Assembly (NCBI RefSeq): GCF_002994745.2
Contig: NC_037088.1
Location: 60,220,397-60,284,396, forward strand
Direction: 5' to 3'
Length of the DNA: 64,000 bases
Source of the DNA: Rosa chinensis
Taxonomy: Eukaryota; Streptophyta; Magnoliopsida; Rosales; Rosaceae
Part shown: piece by piece, positions 1-10,027 of the stretch
How the letters are laid out: the number at the start of each line of letters is the position of its first letter
Position numbering within the stretch: the first letter of the stretch is position 1
The notes under the pieces: generated by a model
Databases searched by the model: none
The model's input: the letters and a program-made list of their open reading frames with translations, nothing else
Told to the model about the DNA's origin: nothing
Program-made: the position numbers and the translations under genes

Positions 1-760
1 TTTTTTTGGCAAATCAAGTTACCGAAAAAAAAAAAGCCGAGATCTAACCTAATCAGACGGGGAACTAAGCAACACCAAGCCTCAATTACTACCGGACCCA
101 TCTTCTTCAAAGAAGATTTAAACATCGATTGCATTTATTTCATACAAAACACATCATCCCCTCTCAAGCAGATTTGAACTTCTAAAACATGAATATAGAA
201 TAGAGAAATCCAAGTAAAAGAGATACCATCATAGGTAGTGCCACACTGCAAGCAAACTTTGCCCCCTCCTTGACATCATCATCGAAACAAGCCCTGCAGA
301 AATTTAAAGGGACCCAAGTGAGCGATCTCTCTAAATTTAGAGACCCAGAAACACCAAAATGACCCAAGTGAGAAAAATCTGTAGCAAATGGAGCTCAAAG
401 CATCAATCTTTTACCCAATGTCTCCAAACCAGTGGTTGATCCGTACTCGATCAGAACCGTACCAGACCAGTTGCCGAGCTGCAAACCCGATGCTCAAAGA
501 CCACACCACGTCTTCTCCTGTCGTCGTTCCTCTATGCAGACCACCGGCGCTCTGACCATCGATGTTCAACCCAAATTCCCAGCGTACCAGATCAGACCCG
601 CTTCTCCAGATCAGACCCGGCTTTTCCTGCGCCTGTGCTGACCCGCCAGATCGAATCTTCTGACGTCGACAACTGCTGACATCGTTTCACACCGAAAAAC
701 TAAGAGCCGGCCAAAGTTGAAGAAGTAGAAGATAGAGAAGAAGACAGCGAGGGATTCATT
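1..760. other. Intergenic, no gene recognised
   Basis: No confident gene is visible here. A short minus-strand open stretch (182-367) has a cysteine-containing segment (CRACFDDDVKEGAKFACS) that could be part of an exon, but I cannot tie it to a family. The plus-strand open stretch at 432-641 is C-rich and looks non-coding. Confidence 0.4.
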
Positions 761-982
761 TTAAAGTTGTCGATTGAATCCCATCGACGACATTGTCGAG
801 CAGGCGGCCTTGTCGTCGTCTTCGAGAAGCTGAAGCTGAGACTCCAAAGCCTTCTTCTTGAACTCGATGTAGCCGATTTTCAGCCGAGTGAAGAGGTCCA
901 AGATAAAGAGGCTGAGATTCTCTTTATCCGACCCGGAACCGAGATGCGACAAAACGATGGAGGGACGCGACGGATCTGAGCA

Positions 983-1060
983 GCCGTTGACTTTGGAGGG
1001 ATTGGTGTTGTCTTTGACCTTGAAGAGGACGATGTGCTTGACGACGAGGAATGATGACAT
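983..1060 (-). pseudogene. Fragment of a stress-response A/B-barrel (Dabb) protein
   Basis: The minus strand reads MSSFLVVKHIVLFKVKDN and continues for eight residues. This closely resembles the first beta strand of plant Dabb-domain proteins (At2g31670/At5g22580 family), which begin with VEHIVLFKVKDD. The similarity stops at about 983, and the open frame then runs into unrelated sequence to 761. The rest of the roughly 100-residue barrel is absent, so this is a broken 5' piece and not a gene. A serine- and proline-rich reading in another frame just upstream (about 1061-1317) could be the remains of a transit peptide shifted by an indel. The family call rests on about 20 residues. Confidence 0.4.
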
Positions 1061-1329
1061 GGTGATTGTGGCGAATGTGGGGATGCGGGTTTTGGGGAAA
1101 GAGAGGTGGTGGTGGTGTTTGGGAGGTGAGAGAGAGCGAGATAATGGAAGAGGGAGTGGCCTTGAGACACAGAGTCGCCGTCATGTCTACAGAGAGAAAT
1201 GAAATCGGTGGTTTTGAGTAGGTGAGGAAGAAGAGAAATGAAATCTGGGTGATGGAGGGCACCTCCGATACTAGATTGGGGCTCTGTTAGAAGAGGAAGT
1301 AATGAGAAAGAAAACAAAAAAACAGAGAG

Positions 1330-1700
1330 AATTTTTTTTTAAGTGAGGGTAAAATAGACATTTTGACATAAAATGGGTGTCACGTCAGCAAATTAACGGG
1401 TAATTTGGACAGAGCTTGACGGCATGGACGAATTGGGAAGAAATTGAGAATTCATGGACTTTTTAGGTGAAATTCGAATGTCAGGGACTGAAACGATGAA
1501 ACTCTATAAGTATGGGGAGTAAACAATAATTAACTCATAAAGAAATGAACTTGGCAACGTCCATCTCTAACAGTATTGGGCCGAAATCTCAGCTTATCGA
1601 TTATTCAGCTTGGCTGAGCCTTATCAATTAAAAATTCGGCTCGGCTACGGTATGAGGTATTGCATACCGTCGATATATCATATCTAAAAATGTACAAAAT
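1330..1700. other. Intergenic, repeat-like, no gene
   Basis: AT-rich sequence with the look of a decayed repeat end (long T run near 1331, then GC-poor text). I see no open frame or RNA gene. Confidence 0.3.
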
Positions 1701-1705
1701 ATATA

Positions 1706-1837
1706 AAATTTAGTAAGAGATAGGGTTTGAACCCATCACCTGTAACACAAACACTCTGCTACTAACCACTCAAATTTAGTAAGAGATAGGGTTTGAACCC
1801 ATCACCTGTAACACAAACACTCTGCTACTAACCACTC
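1706..1837 (-). repeat. tRNA-like SINE head, duplicated in tandem (2 x 66 bp)
   Basis: Two essentially identical 66-bp copies lie head to tail (1706-1771 and 1772-1837). Read on the minus strand, each has an A-box-like segment (GAGTGGTTAGTAGCAGAG) and a B-box-like GGGTTCAAACCC, the internal Pol III promoter layout of tRNAs and tRNA-derived SINEs. It does not fold as a complete functional tRNA, and I see no A-tail or flanking duplication. It may be a SINE head later duplicated by unequal exchange. Confidence 0.5.
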
Positions 1838-1949
1838 AATCACTAGAGCAAAAACTGCTCTCCGTATGATATATACAAGTCTTATATTCTTAGTTCTTAC
1901 GCGATAGAATTAAAACAAAACCTGACTAGGAACAAGGAATGGAAAACCT

Positions 1950-2677
1950 AAATTTTTTTTTTGGGTCAAATAGAACTTTCATTTGATGAAACACATATTA
2001 CAAAAGTAATACAGAGAAAATTGGAGTTCTAGGCCCAAAAACCCAATAGACAACCCATACCTAAAACTAAAACCGAAGCCCAAAAGCCCAAAATACCAAA
2101 AGAACCAAGACCTAACACCAAACTCTTCACTTCAACACCTCTGCTGGCCGCCATGGTGATACTGCGACCAACTGACCCTGGCAGAATCTTGACATCCAGA
2201 GGCCAAGTAAACTCTCCACCATCATTCTCCACACCTAAATTGCAAGCACAGGAAGAACAACAAGAACAAAACAAAGAACTTAGTAAAGGTAGTCGTGGAG
2301 GTGGACACCATCATGCATCACAACACCACTAAACCGGTGATGTCCACAATCTTCGGTGGTTTGCCGGTACTACTACAATCTTCATGTGTGAAGTTAAGTG
2401 AACAGCTCTCTGTCGAGACATCAAAGGTTGAATGTGAAGATGAGGTTGTGGAAAAAGAGAAAATTCGGATGAAGATGAGAGGGTGAGGTGTTTGAGATTG
2501 AGAAGACTTTGAGATTTGATAGTAGATCTGGAAATTTGATGAACAATTGGGCAAGAACAAGGAAAGATAGAAAGAGAAAGAGACATAAACAGATCTAAAG
2601 CTGAGACCAAACTCAGGAAAGTCACCACAAAAGGGTGGAGACGCACCACATAGGATGGAGAAACCGGAGTTGTGCAG
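1950..2677 (-). mobile_element. 5'-truncated LINE (3' end only), minus strand
   Basis: An 11-bp direct repeat ATGGAAAACCT flanks the segment (1939-1949 and 2678-2688). On the minus strand it ends in an A-tail (the T run near 1953-1962), preceded by text typical of plant L1-type 3' ends (GAAAGTTCTATTTGACCC). The length is about 730 bp. I find no reverse transcriptase domain, consistent with 5' truncation during target-primed reverse transcription. The open stretches within it are non-coding. Element and direction are inferred from the tail and target-site duplication. Confidence 0.65.
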
Positions 2678-2714
2678 ATGGAAAACCTTAACTAGTCTAA
2701 GTAATAAAATTCAA

Positions 2715-5700
2715 CTATGGAAAATTAATTTGATTATTTGCAATAACTCCCACCAATCCCTCGAGTTCTGTTGCTACTTCTTTCATGGAAGGCCTAGACA
2801 CCCCACTGTCCCTTAAACATCTGTATGCGAGATCAGCAACTTTTTTTGCGGTCTCAATATTTTCCCCATTCACAATTTGTTGATCAAGAATTTGGTCCAA
2901 GAGACCCTTTTCCACTGAACTTTTAAGCAACTCCGCAAGGACTGCAATTCTCTTGCAAGGTTCCTCACGATTAATTGCCTTTCTGCTTGTTAGTAGCTCC
3001 CCAAGGACAACTCCAAAGCTGTAGACGTCACTCTTCGGTGTTAGTTCCTGTCTACGATAATATTCAGGGTCCAAGTATCCGAATGATCCTTTCACATTAG
3101 TTGATATATGAGTTTTATCCATAGAGGTCAACACTCGTGAAATCCCAAAGTCTATCAGTTTTGCCCTGTAATTTTCATCTAACAGAATACTTGTTGTCTT
3201 CACATCTCGGTGTATGATTGGCATAGTGAGGGAGTGCAAGTATGCTAGTGCTCCTGCAGTTTCCGCTGCTATCTTCATTCGTAATTCCAATGGGAGTGTA
3301 ACTGTTGATCCTTTGCTTTTGTCATAAACATGCTCAGCAAGAGTGCCATTGGGGATGAACTCAAAAACCATTGAAGGTACTTCTGACTCTAGACAACAAC
3401 CTAAGAGCCTCACCACATTTTTGTGGTTCAGACGAGAATTGAGAACTATCTCATCTATTACATCCTGATGAGTGTAGGATGATTCAGAAAATTTTTTGAA
3501 CTTCTTTATGGCAACCGCTGTTTCATGATTTGGTAGTATTCCTTTGTGAATTGTCGCAGAGCTTCCTGCACCAACGATTCCACTTTCGTGATAATTGTTT
3601 GTTGCCTTCTTAAGTTCTTCTGCAGTGTAGATTCTAAGTGCTGGTGTAGAAGTTTCCAGATGAATAGACAATCTACCTTTGAATTTGGCGAAATCTGTAA
3701 ACTGCGACCTGAATTTAATGCCTACACTCTTCATGTCGTCGGCCATGAGAACAAGGGCTTCAACATCATCAATTGCCCTAGCAGACTCTGCTGCCGTGGG
3801 TAATTTGCCAGGAAAGAAGCTTGATGAAGGCCAAGTTAGAAGTTTCTCTCCATATAATTCTGTTGGACCCCGCTGTGTATTACTAGCGTAATCTCTCTTT
3901 TCAATACTTAGATGTCCTTCCACAATGATGAGCATCATTTCAAGTGGTTCATTCTCTTGAATAATGACATTGTTCTTAGTATACTTCATCGGTTTAAGAT
4001 GTTCACGTATTACTTTCAGCACTTCTTCATCCATAGTTTGAAGCACTAGCTCCTATATAAAGAAGAACAGAGAGAAAATGAATATCCCATTCAAGTATCA
4101 AAAGTATGTGTCCGGAACTTTGGAAGTCAAGGGTTAATTTGGAGAAATCGGAAGATGTACCTGTTTCAGTCTATTCCAAGGCGAAAAACTTTCGATATAC
4201 CTTCGAAGTTCCGAGGGAAGAATAGAGATGATATGATCTAAACCGGCATTCTTGTTTTCTGCAAGTACTTGTTGTACCTTTTCCATGATCTGCGGCTTTA
4301 TTTTGTCCTTTGGATTCTTAGGCAAGCCAGATTTAGATAACCACAATTCTATCTCCGGACCTATCTCTTGTATCTTTCGTTTAATTTTCATCTTGTGTCT
4401 ATGCGACTCTATTCTTGTAGTCTCCAACTGCATATATGTCTGCACGGATCCGTACCACAAGTCACAAGAAGATTTAAGATGATTTATATTACAATAATCA
4501 TTGCTATTATCAATAATATCTTTTTAACCTGCAGTAGTTTCAGCAGACAGACACACACACACATAGATGGATCCTGCTACTACTCAACAAAATTAAGAAT
4601 GTGAGATTACGAAGAGCCTTAAGACTTGAGTTTAACCTTAAAGAAATTTTTTTGTATAAAACATCACCAACCTGCAAATTTCCAATGAGGTATATAAACA
4701 GCAGCAAGCCCATTATAGAAACAAAAGCCACAAAGAAGTTTTCCCATGTATTCGTACTGGGCTGGAGGTTTGAGCCGAGAGAACTGCAAATATATATGAT
4801 TGATATGAAGAATAAGTTAATATAACACAAATTTCACCCACAGTGTTTTAGTACTTAACCTACCTCAAATTGCGCAAGCCCCAACAAAAGCAATTCGAGA
4901 ACTTCTGTAGAAAACTTGTTGACCTTGGTATACCAGATTGAAACAAACTAAGAAATATACCAAAGTCGAAAAGCTTTGCATTCGGTGGATCAATGGGGCA
5001 TATATCATTCATAAATGTGATATTTATCAATGAACCATGGTCATAACAGCTAAAAGTACTAGTGTCACATTTGTTTTCATTTCGACAAGCATACTGCCAG
5101 CAAATTGTCATTCGTTGGACAGCCAAAAAATACCATACAGCTCCGAGTACCTAAAGAACCAACAACTGAATTAATTAAATTGACTTTTAGAAATTATGGG
5201 AAAAACAAAAGATATATATGAAAATTCACAAAACAGTTTTTTTTTTTTTTAGGTTTGGACGACAATAGTAACCACACACACACCCTCATGCAGTGTATCC
5301 CAGCGTAAAAAGACTAAGCACTGCACTGCACCGCAAACGCACGAACCTTGGTGTTTAATCAACCTAGGTCCCTCAAATCTGTTGGTCACTGGGTGGAGTT
5401 GGGATTCGAACGCTAGACCTGGGGGTTCCAGACTAGGCCGCTCGACCAACACACCACACCACGTGGTTAATTCACAAAACAATTTTGATGTGGTCAAATT
5501 TGCGGAGGATACATTTTCATTCAAAATTTATGTTTAGGCGCCCATTTTGGTAAATTTTAATTTATATGAAGTATGAACGTGCCTTATTTATCTATAAATG
5601 TTATCAAAAAATATTATTCTTAGGAGAACTCATTTTTGTCAGCCAAAATTGACTGATAATACATTTTCATTCAAAATTTTTGTTTAGGTGCCCATTTTGG

Positions 5701-7942
5701 TAAATTTTTAATTAATATGAAGTATGAACGTGTCTTATTTATTTATACTATTATTAAGAGAACCCACTTTAATTTTCAGACAAAATGGGTGTGTTATCTC
5801 TATACCATAGGTTAATTTAAAATAATTTTTAATATATGAAAGATATTATGATAAATAGAAAAATAATAAATAATTAAAAAGAATGAATCTATCAAGAATA
5901 ATTTCTCTTCCCACATTCTGTAGATACAACTTTTCATATCTCATTCTGCATATATAACTTTTCGTCCCACATTCTACATACATAAATTCTAATTTTTGTT
6001 CCTGTAAAAAAGAAAACTAAGATTATAAATAAACTGTTTCACACATGCATCGCATGTCATTGTGTAAATAAAGAGTAGTATAGATAGACTTTGTCAGCCA
6101 AAACAGAAAATTTTTACTAAAATATCCCTCAAATATTAAAAAATATTTGAATTGAAATATTTGAGAAAGACAAAATGGACAACTCACAAATAAAAGAAAA
6201 ACAAAAACAAAAGAAATTTAACAAAAAAAAATCAAAAATAAAAAACAAAATATGTGCATCAATTTTCTCCACATTTTTTAGAATAACTTCCCATGTAATT
6301 ATCTACACCCATAAGGTGTGTTTGGAGTCTAGTTATTATTATGACAACCCACTTTGTCGCTCAAAATGGACACGAAAAGATGTGAAGATTGTCACATTGT
6401 ATATCATCTTTAATTAATTTTCAACTATATTAGAGTAAATAACAATTAAAAGAAAAACATATTGATAACTGTTAAAGTAAATCCAGAATATTTGGCTCGC
6501 CCTAACTTTAGGTTACTTAACCTAGTTGTAATAGAGTTTTGAATTAAAGATATTCTCGGAGATATTCATAGATATCCGATTGATTGTAAAATTATTTTTT
6601 CTTGTACAACTCTGATTCTATGTCTTGTAATCCTCTATATAAAGAGTCCTCTATTATCAATGAAAGTACGACTCAATTCTCTCCCAATTTTAGTTTTACT
6701 TAAACAATAACTACCCATATATAAAAAAAACTTTTCACATTTGTTACTTCCTACGGATATGTGAATTTTTTTTAAAAAAAATCAAAACTCCAGTATGTTT
6801 GATTCGATTTGGAATCTAAACCCTAGTTCTTGGTAGGCCTACCAAGAACTGCAATAACCAAACAATAGTACTCCGAAAATCTATGGAGTTAAAATTAATG
6901 TACTACAATAATTAAGATTGGTACTTACATGACTCGCAAGAATGTACATGAACAAATTTAGTACACCTTTAACCCATATTGCAGTACTCTCTTCATGGAC
7001 AGACTTTTTAGGCTCTTTGCACAATTGGTAGATGCGAAAAACCCGTGGCACATATTGCATCAGAACAAAAGAATTCATAATAAACTTCCTTGTATTTAAA
7101 GATCTTGAGCCCCTCATTTTCGAAAAGAAATGGAGAATTAGAACCTGGATATAAAAAATACCAACAGTTAAAAAGCGTAATGATCAGAATAAATATTTCC
7201 AATCGTGGAATAAAATTTCATAATAATTTCTCTTACCTGCGGAAGAGGGAGAATAGCTAACATGTCAATTAAGATGTATGACCACCAAATCGTCTTAGCT
7301 ATCGTTGTTAAAAAATACTTCCATATGAACTGGAATTTGGAGCAACAGCCTCTTCTCTGACGAAATTTATTGATTAAACCTGAACACTTATCACAATCAG
7401 ATCTGTGAAGTTGAATAATGATGTCCATTATATAAAAGAGGTCAGTAATAGATCGCAAGATAAGAGCTGCTTTCTTCAGGTTTTCGTCCAATCGCAAACA
7501 CGTCATGTCCTGACTGATAATTGGAACGTAGAGGAACAAAGGATCCAATAAAACAGCAAACACACATGATGTTACAAAAATCTTCCTCCATTTTTGAAGA
7601 AAAGAAGCAGCTTCAGCTCTATCACTTTGAATTTCCGCTATTAGTGTTGACCACTTTTTACTTGTTCCTTGTTTACTTTTCCTGGAAAGTTCAGTTGTAC
7701 TGTCTGAGTTAGAACATATTTACTGATCACAATACACAACAAACAAATTAATCAGACGTACAGAAGAAGTAGAAACATGCATGTATGCACGGAGCCTAAA
7801 TTTTCTGTGGCATCAGTCCACTAGAAATGTTTTTAGTTGTTTACTTCCAGTAACTATGTGTTGAGGTTTAAGAAACTAACCTGCTAGCAGCTCTCTCTTC
7901 CGAGGACTTGTCCACAAAAAGAACTACTTCCGGGTTGTCCAT
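2715..7942 (-). CDS. Cyclic nucleotide-gated channel fused to WAK-like protein kinase (918 aa)
   Basis: Seven exons join in phase: 7881-7942, 7237-7699, 6929-7144, 4864-5150, 4672-4783, 4161-4439, 2715-4052. They total 2757 nt with no internal stop. Residues 1-~470 are a plant CNGC: S1 (FVTSCVFAVLLDPLFLYVPI), S2, S3 (YILIDMLAILPLPQ), S4 (QYVPRVFRIY), S5, pore (WGLRNLSSLGSNL), S6 and C-linker (TYMQLETTRIESH). The cyclic nucleotide-binding domain follows at about 476-590 (GEKLLTW). The last, unbroken exon then runs straight into a kinase domain (about 615-905). This has a glycine loop GAGSSAT, Lys656 (VAIK), HRD Asp756, DFG Asp774 and DPEYY. Catalytic-loop Asn is Ser761. Ordinary plant CNGCs are about 700 aa and end with an IQ/calmodulin region, which I do not see here. 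WAK-like kinases normally have an extracellular domain. Predicted membrane protein. A collapsed gene model of two neighbours is unlikely because CNBD and kinase share one exon. Confidence 0.85.
5223..5481 (-). mobile_element. Intact tRNA-derived SINE in the CNGC-kinase intron
   Basis: A 13-bp target-site duplication AATTCACAAAACA (5223-5235 and 5469-5481) brackets a 233-bp body (5236-5468). On the minus strand it starts with a tRNA-like head (GTTGGTCGAGCGGCCTAGTC and a B-box-like CGTTCGAATCCC) and ends in a run of A (the T run at 5237-5250). It therefore lies in the same orientation as the host transcript, inside the third intron (5151-6928). Confidence 0.8.
5507..5749. repeat. Direct duplication, about 150-bp period
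   Basis: A segment containing ACATTTTCATTCAAAATTT and CCCATTTTGGTAAATTTT occurs twice (about 5507-5597 and 5653-5749) with modest divergence. It lies in the same intron as the SINE. It may be a duplicated piece of an older repeat; no terminal structure was found. Confidence 0.6.
6470..6706 (+). mobile_element. Solo LTR of a Ty1/copia-type element
   Basis: The 237-bp segment begins TGTTAAAG and ends TTAAACA, giving TG...CA ends with short inverted termini. It is flanked by a perfect 5-bp duplication ATAAC (6465-6469 and 6707-6711). A TATA-like CTATATAAAGAG sits 60-70 bp before the right end, as in plant copia LTRs. No internal region remains, so it is a solo LTR left by recombination, within the third intron of the CNGC-kinase gene. 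The strand is taken from the TATA box. Confidence 0.8.
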
Positions 7943-8129
7943 AAGTACTCAAGCTCACTATCGCTGCAAACTTGCAAATGAAGATGAAGCAAAGTGAATT
8001 CCCTTCTGAAACAACTGGATCCAACTTAAAATATGGATAAACTGATCCCGATGCTCAAAATCCATAAATTAATAAAAGCGTTCACATATGCTTTAGCGTC
8101 CATCAGTATGGGTGGGGTGGTTCCACCAT

Positions 8130-8271
8130 TCCTCTTTTGCCTCGATTATTAGGGACTATATATCTTTTTCTTTTGGATAAAAATTTTATTTTATTTTATT
8201 GTGGTGATCTGTGGACTGTGGTACGTATTGCGTTAGCTTTTTCTAGAAAAGCACCGTTCTTCTTTTGCCTC
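8130..8271. repeat. Old tandem duplication later split by a hAT insertion
   Basis: The text CTTTTGCCTCGATTATTAGG at about 8134 is followed by GGTACGTATTGCGTTAGC and a run ending TTCTAGAAAAGCA (about 8250). It recurs as CTTTTGCCTCAATTATTA at 8262-8279 and then GGGACG...GTACGTATTGCATTAGC...TCTAGAAAAGCA at 9941-10016. A unit of roughly 125 bp was thus duplicated first, and the element at 8280-9932 then landed in the second copy. Confidence 0.65.
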
Positions 8272-8279
8272 AATTATTA

Positions 8280-9932
8280 AGTTGGCATTCATACTCATCG
8301 GATAATACTGGATGGGTAATACCCACCCAATAATAGTTTTTTGGTAATACCTAACAAATAATTCGCGGATATGAGTATTTGCCCAACTCATTTCTAAACG
8401 GGTAAACTCATACTCACTCATTTACCCGTTTTCAATATGGGCAAGTTTTTTTTTTTTTTTTTAATACTCACTATTTAAGCACCCTCATTCCTCATCTGGG
8501 GATATTTTCAAATAATCGATTGAGTATTTCAAATACTTGAGACAATATTGAAGAAAGAAATTGTTGGTCTAGTCACGAGGAAGCAATACGTTTAAAACAA
8601 ATATTTATTTCCGTAAAACAGTTTTCACAACTTGGCGATTAAATGTAAAATAATAAAATTCGGTTCGTAAATGAACCATCCTCACGGATTGTCTTTTGAA
8701 TCGTCTTTTCACAATTATATGATGGTCCAACGGTCAGATCCTCACGGATTGCCTTCTGAATCGTCCTTTCACAATTATACGATGATCTAACGGTCGGATC
8801 CTCACGGATTGCCTTTTGAATCGTCTTTTCACAACTATACAATGATCCAAATGTCGGATCCTCACAGATCGCCTTCTGAATCGTCTTTTCACAAATATAC
8901 GATGATCCAATGGTGGGATCCTCACGGATCGCCCTTAAGATCATCCTCTCAAAATTATACAAATATCCAACAGTCGGATCCCCACGGATCGCCTTTTGAA
9001 TCATCTTTTCACAATTATACTATGATCCAACGGTCAGATCCTTACTAATAACCCTTAAGATCATCCTCTCAAAATTATAAGAAGATCCAACGGTCGGATT
9101 CTCATGGATTGCCTTTTGAACCTTCTTTTTACAATTATACGATGATCCAACGGTCAGATCCTCACGGATCGCCTTTTCACAATTACCATGATTCAACAGT
9201 CGGATCCTTACGGATCGCCCTTAAGATCATCCTCTCAAAATTATACTAAGATCCAACGGTAGGATCCTCATGAATCGCCTTTTGAACCATCCTTTCACAA
9301 TTATACGATGATCCAACAGCTAGATCCTCATCTAATACCACACAAAGTCATCGGAACACTTCTATGATCAATATTTCAAATCTACAAGTCGATCGGACGG
9401 CCTGATCCTCATGGATCAAAACCCATTTACGCCAGTATATCGAAACTACATTTCTTAACAATTGAGACTTTATTAAATTTACGCCAAACAAGAATTAATA
9501 CCAAAAATCTCAATCATTACATTTTGGGTCTCAGAGTTTTGGCCGCACAACACCTCCAATCATGGCGGCTCGTCTCGTTGAAGACTTGAAGGTGTATTCT
9601 GGGTGGGAAACAGAAATGCCCGTTATAGGTTTTTTTTTTTTTCTTCTTTTTTTTAGAATAAGAAAATTATAAAAATGCCCCATATGTTTTGGTTGAAAAA
9701 TAATAGTTCTCAATTTTAAAAAAATTTAGGTGTGGTTTACAATTTTATATGGGTATTTTTGGGTAAAATTTGGGTATCCACGGGTATACCCATATCCCAC
9801 CCATTTTTATACGGGTATTTTGTAATTACCCATACCCATACTCATAAACTATGGGTATTACCCATTAACAGATACCCAAAAGGAAAAATTACCCGCGGGT
9901 ACCCGTACCCTGTGGGTTTTAATGTCATCCCT
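8280..9932. mobile_element. Non-autonomous hAT-like element with internal minisatellite
   Basis: The element is flanked by a perfect 8-bp duplication AATTATTA (8272-8279 and 9933-9940), the hAT target-site length. The ends are imperfect inverted repeats (AGTTGGCATTC on the left; AGGGATGACATT when the right end is reverse-complemented). Subterminal regions on both sides are rich in GGGTA/TACCC motifs, common in plant hAT elements. There is no transposase. The interior holds a 60-bp tandem array. Confidence 0.7.
8676..9333. repeat. 60-bp minisatellite, about 11 copies, two unit types
   Basis: A 60-bp unit repeats for about 660 bp. Its core is GATCCAACGGTCGGATC, an imperfect palindrome with GATCC/GGATC arms. 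Type A units contain GCCTTTTGAATC followed by TTTTCACAATTATAC. Type B units contain GCCCTTAAGATCATCC then TCTCAAAATTATAC. The first copies are all type A, and the later part alternates A and B with one shortened unit near 9165-9190. One degenerate further copy can be traced at about 9370-9420. Confidence 0.9.
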
Positions 9933-10027
9933 AATTATTAGGGACGAAAAAAAATTTATTATCTTTTCTTTTGGTGATCAATGGTACGTATTGCATTAGC
10001 TTTTTCTAGAAAAGCAAGACAGAAATG

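Noticed and set aside
182..367. Short minus-strand ORF with Cys-rich segment
   Set aside because: No family recognised, no exon partners found; kept only as a remark in the gap entry.
880..1317. Ser/Pro-rich ORFs overlapping the Dabb fragment
   Set aside because: Composition-driven overlapping frames with no domain.
8676..9333. CRISPR-like regular spacing
   Set aside because: The 60-bp units are contiguous with no unique spacers, and the host is a plant.
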